A stretch of DNA of 64,000 bases, from NCBI RefSeq assembly GCF_030127125.1, contig NZ_CP126156.1, forward strand, positions 248,001 to 312,000, in the 5' to 3' direction. Positions 63,759-64,000 of this stretch are shown here, one piece after another. The notes under the pieces were generated by a model. The model was not told the DNA's origin and did not search any database. It saw nothing but the letters and a program-made list of their open reading frames with translations. Source of the stretch: Halobaculum litoreum. GTDB taxonomy: Archaea > Halobacteriota > Halobacteria > Halobacteriales > Haloferacaceae. How positions within the stretch are numbered: the stretch's first letter is position 1; every line of letters starts with the position of its first letter. Made by a program: the position numbers and the translations under genes.

Positions 63759-64000
63759 ATGTCCGGAGACGAGGCCAACCCCTTCGAGAGCCTCCAAGAG
63801 CAGATCGACGACGCGGCGGCGTACCTCGACGTCCGCGACGACGTCATCGACCGGCTCAAACACCCCGAGCGGGTGCTGGAGCTGAACCTCTCGGTCGACA
63901 TGGACGACGGGAGCCTCGGGCGGTTCACGGCGTTCCGCTCGGAGTTCAACGGCGACCGCGGCCCGTACAAGGGCGGCATCCGCTACCACCCGGGCGTCAC
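63759..64000 (+). CDS. gdhA: glutamate dehydrogenase, N-terminal part (cut by window end)
   Basis: The first 80 residues, [20 protein letters not shown], then [20 protein letters not shown] and [19 protein letters not shown], match the N-terminal substrate domain of a second Glu/Leu/Phe/Val dehydrogenase. The gene runs past the window, and the Rossmann domain is not seen. It is transcribed away from gdhB. Isoform assignment as NADP- or NAD-dependent cannot be made. Confidence 0.85.
   Translation, partial: MSGDEANPFESLQEQIDDAAAYLDVRDDVIDRLKHPERVLELNLSVDMDDGSLGRFTAFRSEFNGDRGPYKGGIRYHPGV

Noticed and set aside
1..64000. CRISPR arrays, rRNA or tRNA genes
   Set aside because: No regularly spaced repeats of 25-40 nt and no cloverleaf or T-loop (GTTCGAATC type) were seen. 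The GC-rich direct repeats at 11930 and 31231 come only in pairs, with no spacer array.

Overview
This is a high-GC (about 70 percent) window from a halophilic archaeon (class Halobacteria). The evidence is strongly acidic proteins, TFB and Cdc48-type archaeal proteins, haloarchaeal phosphomevalonate decarboxylase, TATA boxes 24-30 nt before start codons (leaderless-style promoters), GTG starts, and many small Halobacteria-only families. It holds about 60 protein genes, no tRNA or rRNA that I could find, no CRISPR array and no prophage.

Layout. 0-14 kb: M20 amidohydrolase, UspA, an Agl23-like membrane protein, TFB, an RNA methylase-like gene, rhomboid protease, M24 peptidase, a low-GC HNH endonuclease gene, isochorismate synthase, a sulfite-oxidase-like protein, and a ribbon-helix-helix/UPF0058/DUF4112 group. 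14-19.6 kb: cysteine synthase, two small exported-protein genes, PRC-barrel protein, SurE, a CinA-like protein. 19.6-31 kb: a glycerol catabolism locus. glpK and a multi-span membrane protein lie on the minus strand, and a divergent AAA ATPase and glpABC on the plus strand. An arsR-arsC-membrane protein operon follows, and its membrane protein is a clear paralogue of the one behind glpK. 31-42.4 kb: IleS, Cdc48-type ATPase, M14 peptidase, Lhr helicase. 42.5-52.5 kb: zinc-ribbon micro-protein, NDH-2-like oxidoreductase, MvaD, two orphan 7TM histidine kinases, 3-hydroxyacyl-CoA dehydrogenase, and the gluconeogenic pair fba-fbp. 52.5-64 kb: S9 peptidase, acyl-CoA carboxyltransferase, paired PH-domain membrane proteins, DoxX protein, MaoC/CitE-like pair, a COX2-like lipoprotein, and two divergent glutamate dehydrogenases, the last cut by the window end.

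The genes fit a heterotroph. Glycerol enters through GlpK and GlpABC to dihydroxyacetone phosphate, Fba and Fbp run gluconeogenesis, 3-hydroxyacyl-CoA dehydrogenase, MaoC, CitE-like and carboxyltransferase proteins handle acyl-CoAs, and the GDH pair handles nitrogen.

The most interesting signal is the membrane protein family present once in the glycerol operon and once in the arsenic operon. This parallels bacterial aquaglyceroporins, which serve both glycerol (GlpF) and arsenite (AqpS), and suggests an undescribed channel or carrier family for small neutral polyols or oxyacids.

A second pervasive feature is a set of about 13 single-base indels that break ten otherwise intact conserved genes, mostly at G/C runs. 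I read these as sequence errors and give corrected extents, but they should be resolved before any gene is called a pseudogene.
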